Assembly: GCA_003942085.1 (NCBI GenBank)
Contig: DQIQ01000014.1
Location: forward strand, 1 to 37,321
Direction of reading: 5' to 3'
Length of the DNA stretch: 37,321 bases
Origin: Thermoplasmata archaeon
GTDB taxonomy: Archaea > Thermoplasmatota > E2 > DHVEG-1
Shown: one piece after another, positions 1 through 9,179 of the stretch
How the letters are laid out: each line of letters opens with the position of its first letter
Position numbering within the stretch: the stretch's first letter is position 1
Translations under genes and position numbers: made by a program
Notes under the pieces: generated by a model
Seen by the model: the letters and a program-made list of their open reading frames with translations, nothing else
What the model was told of the DNA's origin: nothing
Databases searched by the model: none

Positions 1-79
1 CTGAGAGCGGCCCACGATCATGAAGGGTCTGCCAGAGTTTACCGGCTTGGTCACCGAATAAAGACATGATGTCGTTCAT
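1..79 (-). CDS. Partial winged-helix domain protein (N-terminus only, truncated by window edge)
   Basis: Reverse strand from ATG at 79 reads MNDIMSLFGDQAGKLWQTLHDRGPLS..., similar to MKTLTDEFGWNAGKVWKILSTKGPLK of the 1413-1820 gene; GAGGATGA SD-like upstream. Confidence 0.6.
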   Translation of the reverse strand, partial: MNDIMSLFGDQAGKLWQTLHDRGPLS

Positions 80-207
80 AGGCTCATCCTCAAAAAAGGA
101 AACATACTTTTGATGATTATATACATTGTGATTTGTGTAATACATTTTAGTAGTGCGATAAACTATATGATATGCTTTCCAGTTTCCTGCAATGAGGTTG
201 TCCTTGT

Positions 208-717
208 ATGGCACATATCCACAAATCAAGTTTCATAGCACCCACTGCGGTCATCATTGGTGATGTGACAATCGGGAAGAACTGCGGGGTCTATCCCCAT
301 GCAGTAATCCGTGGCGATGAAAGCTCCATTGTGATTGGTGATGGATCTAATATTCAAGATTGTTGCGTTATTCACACGGATTCTGAGCATCGTGTATCGA
401 TAGGTGAGAATGTGACCATCGGTCATGCTGCAATAATCCATGGTGCAACGATCTCAGATGATTGTCTGATTGGTATTCATGCAACCGTGCTGAATGGTGC
501 TCAGATCGATTCTGGTTCGATTGTCGGAGCCTGCGCTCTCGTGACTGAGGGCATGGTCGTTCCCAAGCATAGCCTTGTCCTGGGCATCCCTGGAAAGGTC
601 GTAAAACAAGATCCACAGTTTGTGGACGTAATAAGGAAAAACGCAGAGGTGTATCATCACCTCGCTGAGAAACATAAAAAGGGGATATTCCCAATCTATT
701 CTTCAAAAGATGATTAG
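208..717 (+). CDS. Gamma-type carbonic anhydrase-like protein (left-handed beta-helix hexapeptide repeats)
   Basis: Hexapeptide repeats and IHTDSEHRVSIGENVTIGHAAIIHGATISDDCLIGIHATVLNGA, typical of the gamma-CA/YrdA-like family. Confidence 0.88.
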   Translation: MAHIHKSSFIAPTAVIIGDVTIGKNCGVYPHAVIRGDESSIVIGDGSNIQDCCVIHTDSEHRVSIGENVTIGHAAIIHGATISDDCLIGIHATVLNGAQIDSGSIVGACALVTEGMVVPKHSLVLGIPGKVVKQDPQFVDVIRKNAEVYHHLAEKHKKGIFPIYSSKDD

Positions 718-732
718 TCCTTGTAAAAGGAC
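717..732. terminator. Hairpin between convergent genes, possible bidirectional terminator
   Basis: GTCCTT-gtaa-AAGGAC perfect 6-bp stem followed by T-rich sequence, between convergent CDS ends 717 and 738. Confidence 0.4.
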
Positions 733-737
733 CTATT

Positions 738-932
738 TTACAGTTTTTTCACATCAACTGCTTTGGGTCCTCTCTCCGTTGCGTCAACCTGGTATTCGAC
801 AGGCTCGCCAGGGAGTAGGAAGATATCGAAAAACGGGATAGCTGTTTTGTGGACAAAGATGGTATGGCCATCGTTTCCTCTGATAAAACCATATCCTTTT
901 CGGATATCATAATATTTTACTATTCCTTTCAT
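738..932 (-). CDS. Cold-shock-domain protein (CspA-like)
   Basis: MKGIVKYYDIRKGYGFIRGNDGHTIFVHKTAI: RNP1-like KGYGFI and RNP2-like IFVH; strong SD AGGAGGTGA upstream. Confidence 0.9.
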   Translation of the reverse strand: MKGIVKYYDIRKGYGFIRGNDGHTIFVHKTAIPFFDIFLLPGEPVEYQVDATERGPKAVDVKKL

Positions 933-1000
933 AAAGTGTTCACCTCCTGTAATGTGTAGTGTTAAAAAAAAGAAAAAAATCTTTTAGTTACTCTCTTGTT

Positions 1001-1177
1001 TTAAAAAGAATGTTTACAATTCTTACAATTTTTTTGTGTGTCTGATCCTGCTTTTAGCACGTATTGTGGACAGACTTCATGTTCGTAGACTGGACGTTGA
1101 AGAACGTCGCATCTGATCACAATTTTTTGAAATGATTCTTGATTCTTTCTTCGTTGATTATTTGATCTTTGAGCCAT
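1001..1177 (-). CDS. Small (58 aa) Cys-containing protein, not in ORF track
   Basis: Codon-by-codon translation MAQRSNNQRRKNQESFQKIVIRCDVLQRPVYEHEVCPQYVLKAGSDTQKNCKNCKHSF*; SD AGGAG upstream of ATG; Cys pattern C-x12-CP-x14-C-x2-C. Confidence 0.6.
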   Translation of the reverse strand: MAQRSNNQRRKNQESFQKIVIRCDVLQRPVYEHEVCPQYVLKAGSDTQKNCKNCKHSF

Positions 1178-1412
1178 AGGTAATCGCTCCTATAATAAGA
1201 GCACATATATTTGTAAAGAAAAAAACAATAAAATTTCGAAAATCCTCATTGAGGGGAAAATGAAATGTTATTTTCTCTTCTTTCGTTGCACCAGTACGGA
1301 CCAGTCTCTTATAAAGTTTTGCATCATCTAAAGTCAGTGTTAAAAAAGGGAAAAAACAGAAGGAGGGCAGAGGTATCCCTGAACAATCCTTCTTATGCGG
1401 TGAAAAAAATAG

Positions 1413-1820
1413 TTATTTCAAAACAACCTTAATTTTCGGATCTTTTGATTTTATTTTCTTGCATTCTATTTTATCTTCTCTTGCAAGCCATCCGAGTGCG
1501 TAGTATGCATCAACCTCGGTGATCTGAGCGGTCCTTGCTATGGCTGAGACATCTAATTCGCCTTGTTTTGCAACCGTGTTCCATACTTTGCCTGCATCGG
1601 TTCCGATCTTCGGGGTCAGGTTGGTTTTTCCGAGTTTATACATATTGTTTTCCCGGCAGATCTTGCCTTCTCGAGCTAACCAGCCGATAGCAGTCCAGAG
1701 TTCATCTTCTTTCAGTTTTGTCGTCTCAAGCAACGTTTCTTCTTTCAAGGGGCCTTTTGTACTCAGAATCTTCCAGACCTTACCTGCATTCCATCCAAAT
1801 TCATCTGTTAGTGTTTTCAT
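1413..1820 (-). CDS. Tandem winged-helix protein (DUF2582-like), two internal wHTH repeats
   Basis: Two repeats: FGWNAGKVWKILSTKGPL...AIGWLAREGKI and IGTDAGKVWNTVAKQGEL...ALGWLAREDKI; SD GAGGT upstream. Confidence 0.8.
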   Translation of the reverse strand: MKTLTDEFGWNAGKVWKILSTKGPLKEETLLETTKLKEDELWTAIGWLAREGKICRENNMYKLGKTNLTPKIGTDAGKVWNTVAKQGELDVSAIARTAQITEVDAYYALGWLAREDKIECKKIKSKDPKIKVVLK

Positions 1821-1908
1821 AACCCTACCTCACACACGAAGGATATCGGATATAGGATTAAATATATTTTCATGCCGCATTGATGAATTCTTCTATCCAG
1901 CTCTATGC

Positions 1909-2451
1909 TCATGAAATAACATTTTCCAGCTCAGAAGGTTCCGTTTCCCCGTCTATTGTTCCTGCACCAATCGCAATGAGATAGCCTTTCGCTCGTTCTG
2001 CATACCGATATTGATTTACTTTTTCCCAGAAGTTCTTTGAATGATCTGGATAGATGAGGTGAGTTAGTTCATGGATGATGATGTAGTCTTGAACCCATGA
2101 CGGCATGGTTTTCACACGATCCGAGATGCGTATGGTTTTATCTATTGAGGTGCAGCTCCCATACCTTGAGTTTTGATTGGTGACAAACCTGATAGAAAAG
2201 GTAAGGGCGCCATTGAAATATTTCTTGTTGAGTTCTTCAGTATGTTGTACCAACCAGCTGTCGCTCTCCTTGACTTTTTTTTTCCGTTCCGATCGATTGT
2301 TCCGTTCAATCATCCGATCTATCCATTTCTGCTCATCTTTCGGATTCATTCCCGCAGGAAGATATATCCAGAGGTGCCCATCTCCATATTTTGTTTGAAT
2401 CGTCTTTTTCCGACGTCGACTCCGAACGATGGTGATCTGAGAAGGCTCCAT
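1909..2451 (-). CDS. YgjP/DUF45-like zinc metallopeptidase (SprT/WLM-type)
   Basis: HELTHLIYPDHSKNFWEKV motif; likely start is the internal ATG (MEPSQIT), about 30 nt after a TATA-like TTATAAAA. Confidence 0.82.
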   Translation of the reverse strand: MEPSQITIVRSRRRKKTIQTKYGDGHLWIYLPAGMNPKDEQKWIDRMIERNNRSERKKKVKESDSWLVQHTEELNKKYFNGALTFSIRFVTNQNSRYGSCTSIDKTIRISDRVKTMPSWVQDYIIIHELTHLIYPDHSKNFWEKVNQYRYAERAKGYLIAIGAGTIDGETEPSELENVIS

Positions 2452-2554
2452 GGTGAGTACCTGCAAAGAAAAAGCCTTTTATAATGATTATTTTAAAAAA
2501 ATAATGTTAAACAGGCCTAAAAGAAAAAAAAGGGAAAAAAATGGGGAGGTTGAC

Positions 2555-3220
2555 TTATTTCTTCATCGGTGAAAGATCAAATCCTCGAATAGTGTCTGCG
2601 AAGCCGAAGAAAAATGTTATTGCTTTATTCGCAATATTACCAGATCGGTGAATGTATAAACCTTTGAAATCTGACATTAATCCAATCTGTCGTCCGGTGA
2701 GCATCTTAACGCTGAATGGATAGGGATCAATAATGAGGGTACGGCTGTTGAGTATAAGGTTGGATTTTCCTGAGTAGTACCAACCGGTTATTGGTCTAAG
2801 CAAGTTGATTTTGTTTTTCCCTAATGAGAGTAATTTGTTTGTAAATCCCCAGCTCATGACAAATGCGTTTCTCCTAATTGGACGGAATTCATTGAATTTA
2901 AAGTTAAAATCAATTGCTTTAATCACGAGTTTAAGAAGTAAAACGACACCAAGCATTCTTCCGTACTCATTTACGGAACTTTGAACAATTTGCTTAAGCT
3001 CTGAGTAGGATGTTGCCGTTGACATTTTTTCAAGTAATGCAGGCATGATTTTTTCCATAGTGGCGATATCTTTTCCGGTTAATTGTACAGGTGCAATCTC
3101 GCCAATGGTTGTTACATTAGATTGGTCTTTTACAGCGGTTTGAGCCGTTGCTGGGCTGAACGCTAATCCTAAGAAGAGAATGATTATGCCTATTGCAAGA
3201 ATGCCTTTTATTTTTACCAT
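2555..3220 (-). CDS. Secreted protein, paralog of 3401-4069
   Basis: N-terminal signal peptide (...LAFSPATAQ); C-terminal GRQIGLMSDFKGLYIH...FFFGFADTIRGFDLSPMKK aligns with the neighbouring protein. Confidence 0.75.
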   Translation of the reverse strand: MVKIKGILAIGIIILFLGLAFSPATAQTAVKDQSNVTTIGEIAPVQLTGKDIATMEKIMPALLEKMSTATSYSELKQIVQSSVNEYGRMLGVVLLLKLVIKAIDFNFKFNEFRPIRRNAFVMSWGFTNKLLSLGKNKINLLRPITGWYYSGKSNLILNSRTLIIDPYPFSVKMLTGRQIGLMSDFKGLYIHRSGNIANKAITFFFGFADTIRGFDLSPMKK

Positions 3221-3400
3221 AGTTTTTCCCTCGTTTTCGAAATCGATTATTTTCTTATGAATCTATATTATCTTAACTATTTATATAATTTTCTACGTCA
3301 GATAAGGCAATTGTCGAATTTCTGCTTTATATGACTGGTTTTATGAATCATTGAATTGAGAGAAGAATAAGGATAAAAAAGGGAGAAAGAGGGAAAGATT

Positions 3401-4069
3401 CTATTTTTTAAGCGGAGTGAGATCGAATGTGCGGATTCGATGGGCGCTGCCTAAAAAGAGCACATACGCATTGCCGGTAAGTCTGCTTTCGATATCAAGA
3501 TAGATTCCTTTAAAACCTTTCATGAAACCGACTTGAGGTCCTATCATCTTTTGGTGAATTCCGAAGGGATGTCTCTCAAGGATCAGGGTTCTTCCTTTTA
3601 AAAGTTTAGAGACGTCTGAATATCGCCACATCGAAAGTCCTTCTTTGAATCTGTTTATGGAGTTTTCTTTGCGTGGGCTTAATCGGTGATAGGCTCCGTA
3701 GCTGATGACAAAGTAGCTGGGGCGGAGTGTTGTAGAGAATCTTCCAAGGAGATCTAATAGGTTGATCCCTGAACCGAGGATTCCTTTTTCCGTGGTGAGG
3801 AACTGGAGCATTTTTGCGACTAATTCATTGACGATGGTAAATTTACTAAATTCACTGTTGAGAAGGAGGTCTTGAAGCTTTTGAGAGAATTCAGAGAAGG
3901 TTTGTGATTCAGAAGCGATGCGTTCAACGTTGTCCATAAACTTCTCGATTACGTTTGTTTCTTGGAGAGCGATATCTTCTGTTTGTGTCATTTGTGCGGT
4001 GATTGGTAAGATAGCGACTCCTATGAAGAGAAGGGCTACACTTAGGGTAAGCAATGTTTTTTTATACAT
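3401..4069 (-). CDS. Secreted protein, paralog of 2555-3220
   Basis: Signal peptide MYKKTLLTLSVALLFIGVAILPITAQ; C-terminus GPQVGFMKGFKGIYLD...LFLGSAHRIRTFDLTPLKK. Confidence 0.75.
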   Translation of the reverse strand: MYKKTLLTLSVALLFIGVAILPITAQMTQTEDIALQETNVIEKFMDNVERIASESQTFSEFSQKLQDLLLNSEFSKFTIVNELVAKMLQFLTTEKGILGSGINLLDLLGRFSTTLRPSYFVISYGAYHRLSPRKENSINRFKEGLSMWRYSDVSKLLKGRTLILERHPFGIHQKMIGPQVGFMKGFKGIYLDIESRLTGNAYVLFLGSAHRIRTFDLTPLKK

Positions 4070-4189
4070 AGAGAGACCTCTTTTTCCTCGCTGAGATAGC
4101 TATATATTATTTTGTTGTATTTATATAATTTTCTATGTTTATGTTAAAATAGACAGAAAAAGACCTAGTTTTCGTTACTTTCCGGTTTT

Positions 4190-4696
4190 TTAGGTGATGT
4201 AGGGGTTTGTGCTGGAGAAATCAAAGCCATGGACAAGTTCGATTCTCGGTGTTTCTTTCAGGGGAAGCCATCCATGAATAGGGTAGACGAGATTGGGGAA
4301 GAACTTTCGAATGTTGGTGGACAGCTCGGTGATGATATGGTGTTCTCCGAACTGCTGTCTGCTGATTTCATAGGTTTTTTGCCCGGTGGTTTCCTCGTCA
4401 AGGAACCCAAGTGTGTGGATGTATTCATGAAGGAGGACGTGGAAGACGTATGGCTTCAGGAGTGCTTTATTGGTCTCAAGGATGCGACGAAGCGGTGTTT
4501 TGTTGACGATGATGATATTGGAGGCGACCGGGTAGTACGCCCCTATGAATCCGTCGAGTGATGCGCCGATCTCTTGGAGTCCAAGCATGAGACCTGCACG
4601 AGACCGCCTCTCGTTTTTTTGTACTGCTTTCTTGACTTCTTCATAGGTTTCGATGAGGCTTTGGTGAAGTTCAGAAAGATCTGTGGGATTTTTCAT
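4190..4696 (-). CDS. Putative zinc metalloprotease-like protein (HEYIH)
   Basis: FHVLLHEYIHTLGFLDEETTGQKTYEISRQQFGEHHIITELS: HExxH with downstream His/Glu. Confidence 0.65.
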   Translation of the reverse strand: MKNPTDLSELHQSLIETYEEVKKAVQKNERRSRAGLMLGLQEIGASLDGFIGAYYPVASNIIIVNKTPLRRILETNKALLKPYVFHVLLHEYIHTLGFLDEETTGQKTYEISRQQFGEHHIITELSTNIRKFFPNLVYPIHGWLPLKETPRIELVHGFDFSSTNPYIT

Positions 4697-4794
4697 TCAC
4701 CACTATGTAGTTAACAATCGTTAATAAACTTTTCTACATCTTAAGGAAGCACAAGAAGGCACAAGTTACGATACGTAAGAGTTTTTTTAGAATA

Positions 4795-5094
4795 TTAATA
4801 CTGACGCCACCGGTGCTCACATTTCGTACAGGTAAAAATCCTGGTCTCCGGTTCATCGCTTGCCCGTGTCTGACGAAGAATCCAGAACGCCTCATTATTA
4901 CCACATTTCGGGCATTCAGTGCGTGTTTTCGGAAGAATATCGATCTTCTTTTCAAGGACGACCCTTTCTTTCTGTTTTTGTTTCTCAACAATAACTGAAC
5001 TGCCGCGTTTCTTCTGTTCTGCCCCACAGCCATTACAGACCAAAATATCACCGCGGGGAAGCATTAACGATTTACATTTCGGACAAAACTCCAT
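4795..5094 (-). CDS. Transcription factor S (TFIIS/RPB9-like)
   Basis: MEFCPKCKSLMLP...CNGCG and C-terminal ribbon CPKCGNNEAFWILRQTRASDEPETRIFTCTKCEHRWRQY. Confidence 0.92.
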   Translation of the reverse strand: MEFCPKCKSLMLPRGDILVCNGCGAEQKKRGSSVIVEKQKQKERVVLEKKIDILPKTRTECPKCGNNEAFWILRQTRASDEPETRIFTCTKCEHRWRQY

Positions 5095-5095
5095 A

Positions 5096-5494
5096 TTAAA
5101 CCCTCTCGAATGCATCCTTTACGATTATCGCATGATCAAATGCTAATGTTGGTAACTCATTTGGCTTGAAAAACTTTGCACTGCTTGCGTCATCACCGGC
5201 ATTCAGTTCGCCACCAACCCGATCCATCAGATAGGCGACGGTCACGGTATGCCCGCGAGGGTCGCGATGTGGGTCTGAATAGACACCAAGCAGCGAGCGA
5301 ATCTTTGTTTTCAACCCGGTTTCCTCGAAGACTTCACGCACCACGGCCTCCTCGGTTCTCTCGCCGTACTCCACAAAACCACCAGGGAGCGCCCAAGCAC
5401 CCTGAAATGGCTCGTGTTTCCGCTGCACAAGAAGGACTGAGGATCTCTCAAAGAGGATGCCGTCGACGGTGAGTGCAGGTGATCTTGGTTTCAT
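5096..5494 (-). CDS. NUDIX hydrolase
   Basis: Nudix box GGFVEYGERTEEAVVREVFEETGL. Confidence 0.92.
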   Translation of the reverse strand: MKPRSPALTVDGILFERSSVLLVQRKHEPFQGAWALPGGFVEYGERTEEAVVREVFEETGLKTKIRSLLGVYSDPHRDPRGHTVTVAYLMDRVGGELNAGDDASSAKFFKPNELPTLAFDHAIIVKDAFERV

Positions 5495-5633
5495 AAAAAA
5501 AGAAATCGATGTACGGTATAAAGAGTTAACCGGATTTCTCCAAGCTTCGATGTGAACAAAAAAAAATGTAAATGTTAAACTTATTGGTTCTATATGATAA
5601 AACAGAAAGACACATTACCTGTTTTTATCTTTT

Positions 5634-6242
5634 TTATCGCTTCAACTGTATGGTGATTTCATCGATGTGTTGTATACCTTTCAGAGAACCAAGCATTCCG
5701 ATGATCGTGTTTGTGATTATCTGTTCAGGAAACTCAGTTAGGGGTACATTTTTACCGTTCACCGTAATGCAAAGATGCGGTTTCGATGGTTTTATTTTTA
5801 ATTCTTTTTTGATGAGCGCTAGAATTTCATTTACATCACCTTTGTAAGAGGTGATGGTATTACTCCGTTTTTTACCAGCCCCCAGCTGTATCTTTGGGAT
5901 GCTTGGGTCATCAGCACCTTCTATAAGAACAATAGTATAGCACCCAAATCCCATGATTCTTTTAATGATCTCCGAAGTTGTTAAGGCATCGTTCCAAAGA
6001 AAATCTGTCTCACAACCTGAAGAGAAAACAACAAGGTCAGCGCCTGCCTGATGATGCCGCCAGGTATCCTTGTTTGCGGTATCCATCGAGATAGATTTCT
6101 TCGTCTGCTTGACCGTTGCTACCTGGTACCCTTCCTTAGTAAGCTCTGATACAAGGCGCACCATCAATGTCGTCTTCCCAGTATCTGAAAACCCATAGAC
6201 TCCAAAAACCGCTGGTGTGGACATAAAAAAACGATAACCCAT
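5634..6242 (-). CDS. mobB: Molybdopterin-guanine dinucleotide biosynthesis protein MobB-like
   Basis: GVYGFSDTGKTTLMVRLVSELTKEGYQVATVKQ (P-loop), DTWRHHQAGADLVVFSS, VLIEGADDPSIPKI. Start may be the internal ATG at 6224. Confidence 0.85.
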   Translation of the reverse strand: MGYRFFMSTPAVFGVYGFSDTGKTTLMVRLVSELTKEGYQVATVKQTKKSISMDTANKDTWRHHQAGADLVVFSSGCETDFLWNDALTTSEIIKRIMGFGCYTIVLIEGADDPSIPKIQLGAGKKRSNTITSYKGDVNEILALIKKELKIKPSKPHLCITVNGKNVPLTEFPEQIITNTIIGMLGSLKGIQHIDEITIQLKR

Positions 6243-6317
6243 CCGACTGTTTATGTTTTACTCTTACGGAGTTTGGTAAATAATATAACCAATAAATCTT
6301 TATCACCTCTCCTAACC

Positions 6318-7508
6318 ATGAGCCAACAGGGTAGAATCTTATCGACGGTCAGCCTCATCCATGCGATCAACGACGGGTCTGTTGCGGTCATCTCCATACT
6401 GTTTCCGATTTTTAAGGAACTCTTCCATCTGAGCTATACAGAGGTTGGTATCATCACCGGCGGAGGGCTGTTTGTAACCCTCGTTGCCCAGCTGCTTCTC
6501 GGCAGACTCGCTGATGGGAAAAACGTCAATTCCTTCCTGCTCATCGGATTGCTGATGACCAGTCTTTCGCTTGTCCTGCTTACCTTCAGCAACGCGTTCA
6601 TCACTCTCATCTTCCTCATTTTTTTTATGAGGTTTGCCACTTCTTTTTTCCATCCGATAGGGATTGGGTGGATCTCACGGACCTACAAAAAAGGGAATCT
6701 GGACTGGGCGATGGGCATTCAGAGCGGCTCTGCAGACCTGGGGGCGTTTCTTGCCATCCTTACTACCCTTTCCATCACCCAACTTACTCACTGGATGGTC
6801 CCCTTGTATGGCTGGGCCGCTGTCTGCCTGCTTGGTCTGCTGGTGAGTCTAGTGCTAACGCAACAGTTGAAGAAAGAATTCGTCATCGTTCCAAAAGACC
6901 CAAAGAAACATACGATAAAGGAAATGGCGACAGATGCGTTCAAACGCATGAAAGGAATACAAATCCTTATCCCTGCATTTATGATCAGCGGCGCCTCCTG
7001 GGGTGTCATCATCACCTACCTTCCTTTGCTGCTCAACGAACGAACCACGTTATCTCTCCCCGTGATAGGTTTTTTGGTTGCCCTCTGGGCAGGGGTCGGC
7101 AGCATCACCTCGCTTTCCTACGGGAAGATACGGTCCTATATTCATCGTAAAAAAATCCTGGTCGCATCTTATCTAACCATAGGGGTACTCAGTCTGTTCC
7201 TTGCAATCTTCACGCACATCATTATTCTGATCGGGATCATGATCCTGCTGGGGATAGCAGTGTTTCTCACGTATCCTGCTTTGTTTTCCTTTGTCTCAGA
7301 AGTGACCCATGAGTCGGTCGAGGGGTGGACGTTTGGGTTGACGTTCACGTTTCAGACTGGGGGAGGGACCATCATTCTTTTCCTCGGTGGTGTGCTTTCC
7401 GATCTTTTTGGGATCTGGATGCCGTTTGTATTACTCGGTGTACTGTCCCTTCTTTTCACCATGGCTCTGCTCATCAACTACCGTAAACCGTTCGCCCTAC
7501 CAATATAA
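6318..7508 (+). CDS. MFS transporter, fosmidomycin-resistance-like
   Basis: About 12 hydrophobic segments; STVSLIHAINDGSVAVISILFPIFKELFHLSYTEVGIITGGG resembles Fsr-type MFS. Start MSQQGR chosen over the TTG at 6273. Confidence 0.82.
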   Translation: MSQQGRILSTVSLIHAINDGSVAVISILFPIFKELFHLSYTEVGIITGGGLFVTLVAQLLLGRLADGKNVNSFLLIGLLMTSLSLVLLTFSNAFITLIFLIFFMRFATSFFHPIGIGWISRTYKKGNLDWAMGIQSGSADLGAFLAILTTLSITQLTHWMVPLYGWAAVCLLGLLVSLVLTQQLKKEFVIVPKDPKKHTIKEMATDAFKRMKGIQILIPAFMISGASWGVIITYLPLLLNERTTLSLPVIGFLVALWAGVGSITSLSYGKIRSYIHRKKILVASYLTIGVLSLFLAIFTHIIILIGIMILLGIAVFLTYPALFSFVSEVTHESVEGWTFGLTFTFQTGGGTIILFLGGVLSDLFGIWMPFVLLGVLSLLFTMALLINYRKPFALPI

Positions 7509-7551
7509 CATAGAGAAAAACAAATAGCACGGCAGCTGTTTACCCATAAAC

Positions 7552-8472
7552 ATGCAAAAATATTCTCTTGGTTTGTTTATTTCCATTGTCGCAGTCTCCT
7601 TTGCATCCATCTTTATTCTCTCCTGTCAGGCTCCTCCGTTGAGCATCGCGTTCTACCGACTCTTGTTTACAACGATTCTCCTTTTACCGGTTCTTTTGAT
7701 CAGGAAGAAGACCAGGGACGAAATCCGCTCGCTTCCTCGGATGACCCTGCTGATCATGATCGTGATCGGGGTCATTCTTGCTGCTCATTTTTCACTATGG
7801 ATCACTTCGTTGAAGATGACGTCGGTGGCAAGCTCTGTGATTCTTGTCACGGCCCATCCAGTGCTCGTCGCACCAGTCTCGTTTTATTTCCTGAAAGAAA
7901 AACTATCCTGGATAAATGCACTCGGGATAGCTATCTCCTTGGCCGGAGTTGGTGTGCTCGTCATCGGGAACTACGGGTTTTCTGCTTTTGGTCTTGATAC
8001 CATCGAAGGAAACATCCTGGCACTCCTTGGAGGGGTTGCCGCTGGCTTGTACATCCTTGGAGGAAGAAAACTACGGAAAACCGTATCAACCGTCTCCTAC
8101 GCGTTCGTCGTCTATACGGTCGGCGCGATAACCTTGTTTTTCATTTGTCTTTCGTTTGACGCACCGATCATTAATCTTGCGATCTCTGATTACAGCATCA
8201 TTTTACTTATGGCGCTTGTCTCTGGTATATTTGGACATACCCTCTATAACTGGTCCCTGGGTCATATTCGCGCTTCAGTGATGTCTGTTGCACTCTTAGG
8301 AGAACCAATAGGTTCAACATTCCTTGCATTCGTAATCCCGCAAATCATCCTGGTTCCGTGGGTCGCTCAAATCCCCTCAGCATTCACGATAATCGGTGGA
8401 ACCATCATCCTTTTAGGAATCTATCTGACCGCACGAACCGTTAAAGAGACCGATTTATTAGAAAATGTTTAA
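7552..8472 (+). CDS. EamA/DMT family transporter
   Basis: About 10 TM segments; two EamA halves (AFYRLLFTTILLLPVLL...; LGHIRASVMSVALLGEPIGSTFLAF). Confidence 0.88.
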   Translation: MQKYSLGLFISIVAVSFASIFILSCQAPPLSIAFYRLLFTTILLLPVLLIRKKTRDEIRSLPRMTLLIMIVIGVILAAHFSLWITSLKMTSVASSVILVTAHPVLVAPVSFYFLKEKLSWINALGIAISLAGVGVLVIGNYGFSAFGLDTIEGNILALLGGVAAGLYILGGRKLRKTVSTVSYAFVVYTVGAITLFFICLSFDAPIINLAISDYSIILLMALVSGIFGHTLYNWSLGHIRASVMSVALLGEPIGSTFLAFVIPQIILVPWVAQIPSAFTIIGGTIILLGIYLTARTVKETDLLENV

Positions 8473-8497
8473 AAGGGCATCTTCTTCACCGTCCCTT

Positions 8498-9094
8498 ATG
8501 ACAACGAAAACAAATAAAATTCTCAGCGCAGCTGTTGCGATTGCCATCATCGTTTCAATCGCTGTCCTTGTGTATGTAAATCTGCCGAAACAAACAAGCA
8601 CTCTGCCCGAGGATAATCCTGATCATAAGACATCCCCTTCGATCTTTTCACTTATTTTTGATGACAAGCAAACAAATTACACCATGAACGATCTTGTAAA
8701 ATTAGAAAAATATACCGGGAAAGGAGGATACCTGGCTCAGTCTGGGTTCATCAAAGGAGTGGGAAATTACACCGGGGTAAATATTAGTACGCTGGTAAGC
8801 ACGTTCCAACCAGCCCCCCATCAGTATAACATTATGGTTATTGCTTCTGACGGAAATTTGACATATAATTATTCGATCATACTTGGGAACGTTGATGTCT
8901 ATAATGTATCAGACCAAAGTCCTATGGGAAAAAGCAATATGACCATGGTTCTTGTTTATAAATATGAAGGCAACTGGTTGAATGAATCCAGCGACGGGAA
9001 ACTGAAGATCGCGTTCCTTGATGAAAAAGGATCCATCACAAAGGCATCTCTTTGGTGGAAAAAGGTCATATCGATCAGAATATTGACCGAATAA
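8498..9094 (+). CDS. Membrane-anchored protein with molybdopterin-oxidoreductase-like (sulfite-oxidase-fold) domain
   Basis: N-terminal TM; YTMNDLVKLEKYTGKGGY...GVNISTLVSTF...YNIMVIASDGNLTYNYS...KASLWWKKVISIRI matches the short Moco-fold pattern. Confidence 0.55.
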   Translation: MTTKTNKILSAAVAIAIIVSIAVLVYVNLPKQTSTLPEDNPDHKTSPSIFSLIFDDKQTNYTMNDLVKLEKYTGKGGYLAQSGFIKGVGNYTGVNISTLVSTFQPAPHQYNIMVIASDGNLTYNYSIILGNVDVYNVSDQSPMGKSNMTMVLVYKYEGNWLNESSDGKLKIAFLDEKGSITKASLWWKKVISIRILTE

Positions 9095-9179
9095 CCAAAG
9101 CAAAACGACCCTTCAGAAAGTAACTCTCGGATCGTATAGGAAGTTATTTCTCATTCCAAGGCATTCTCTGGTTCAGACG

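Noticed and set aside
368-706. 112-aa antisense ORF in the carbonic anhydrase gene
   Set aside because: Antisense shadow of a confident CDS; no domain or SD.
2173-2484. ORFs antisense to the DUF45 peptidase
   Set aside because: Shadow of a confident CDS on the opposite strand.
6668-7150. 160-aa alternate-frame ORF within the MFS gene
   Set aside because: Same-strand frame shadow, composition not protein-like.
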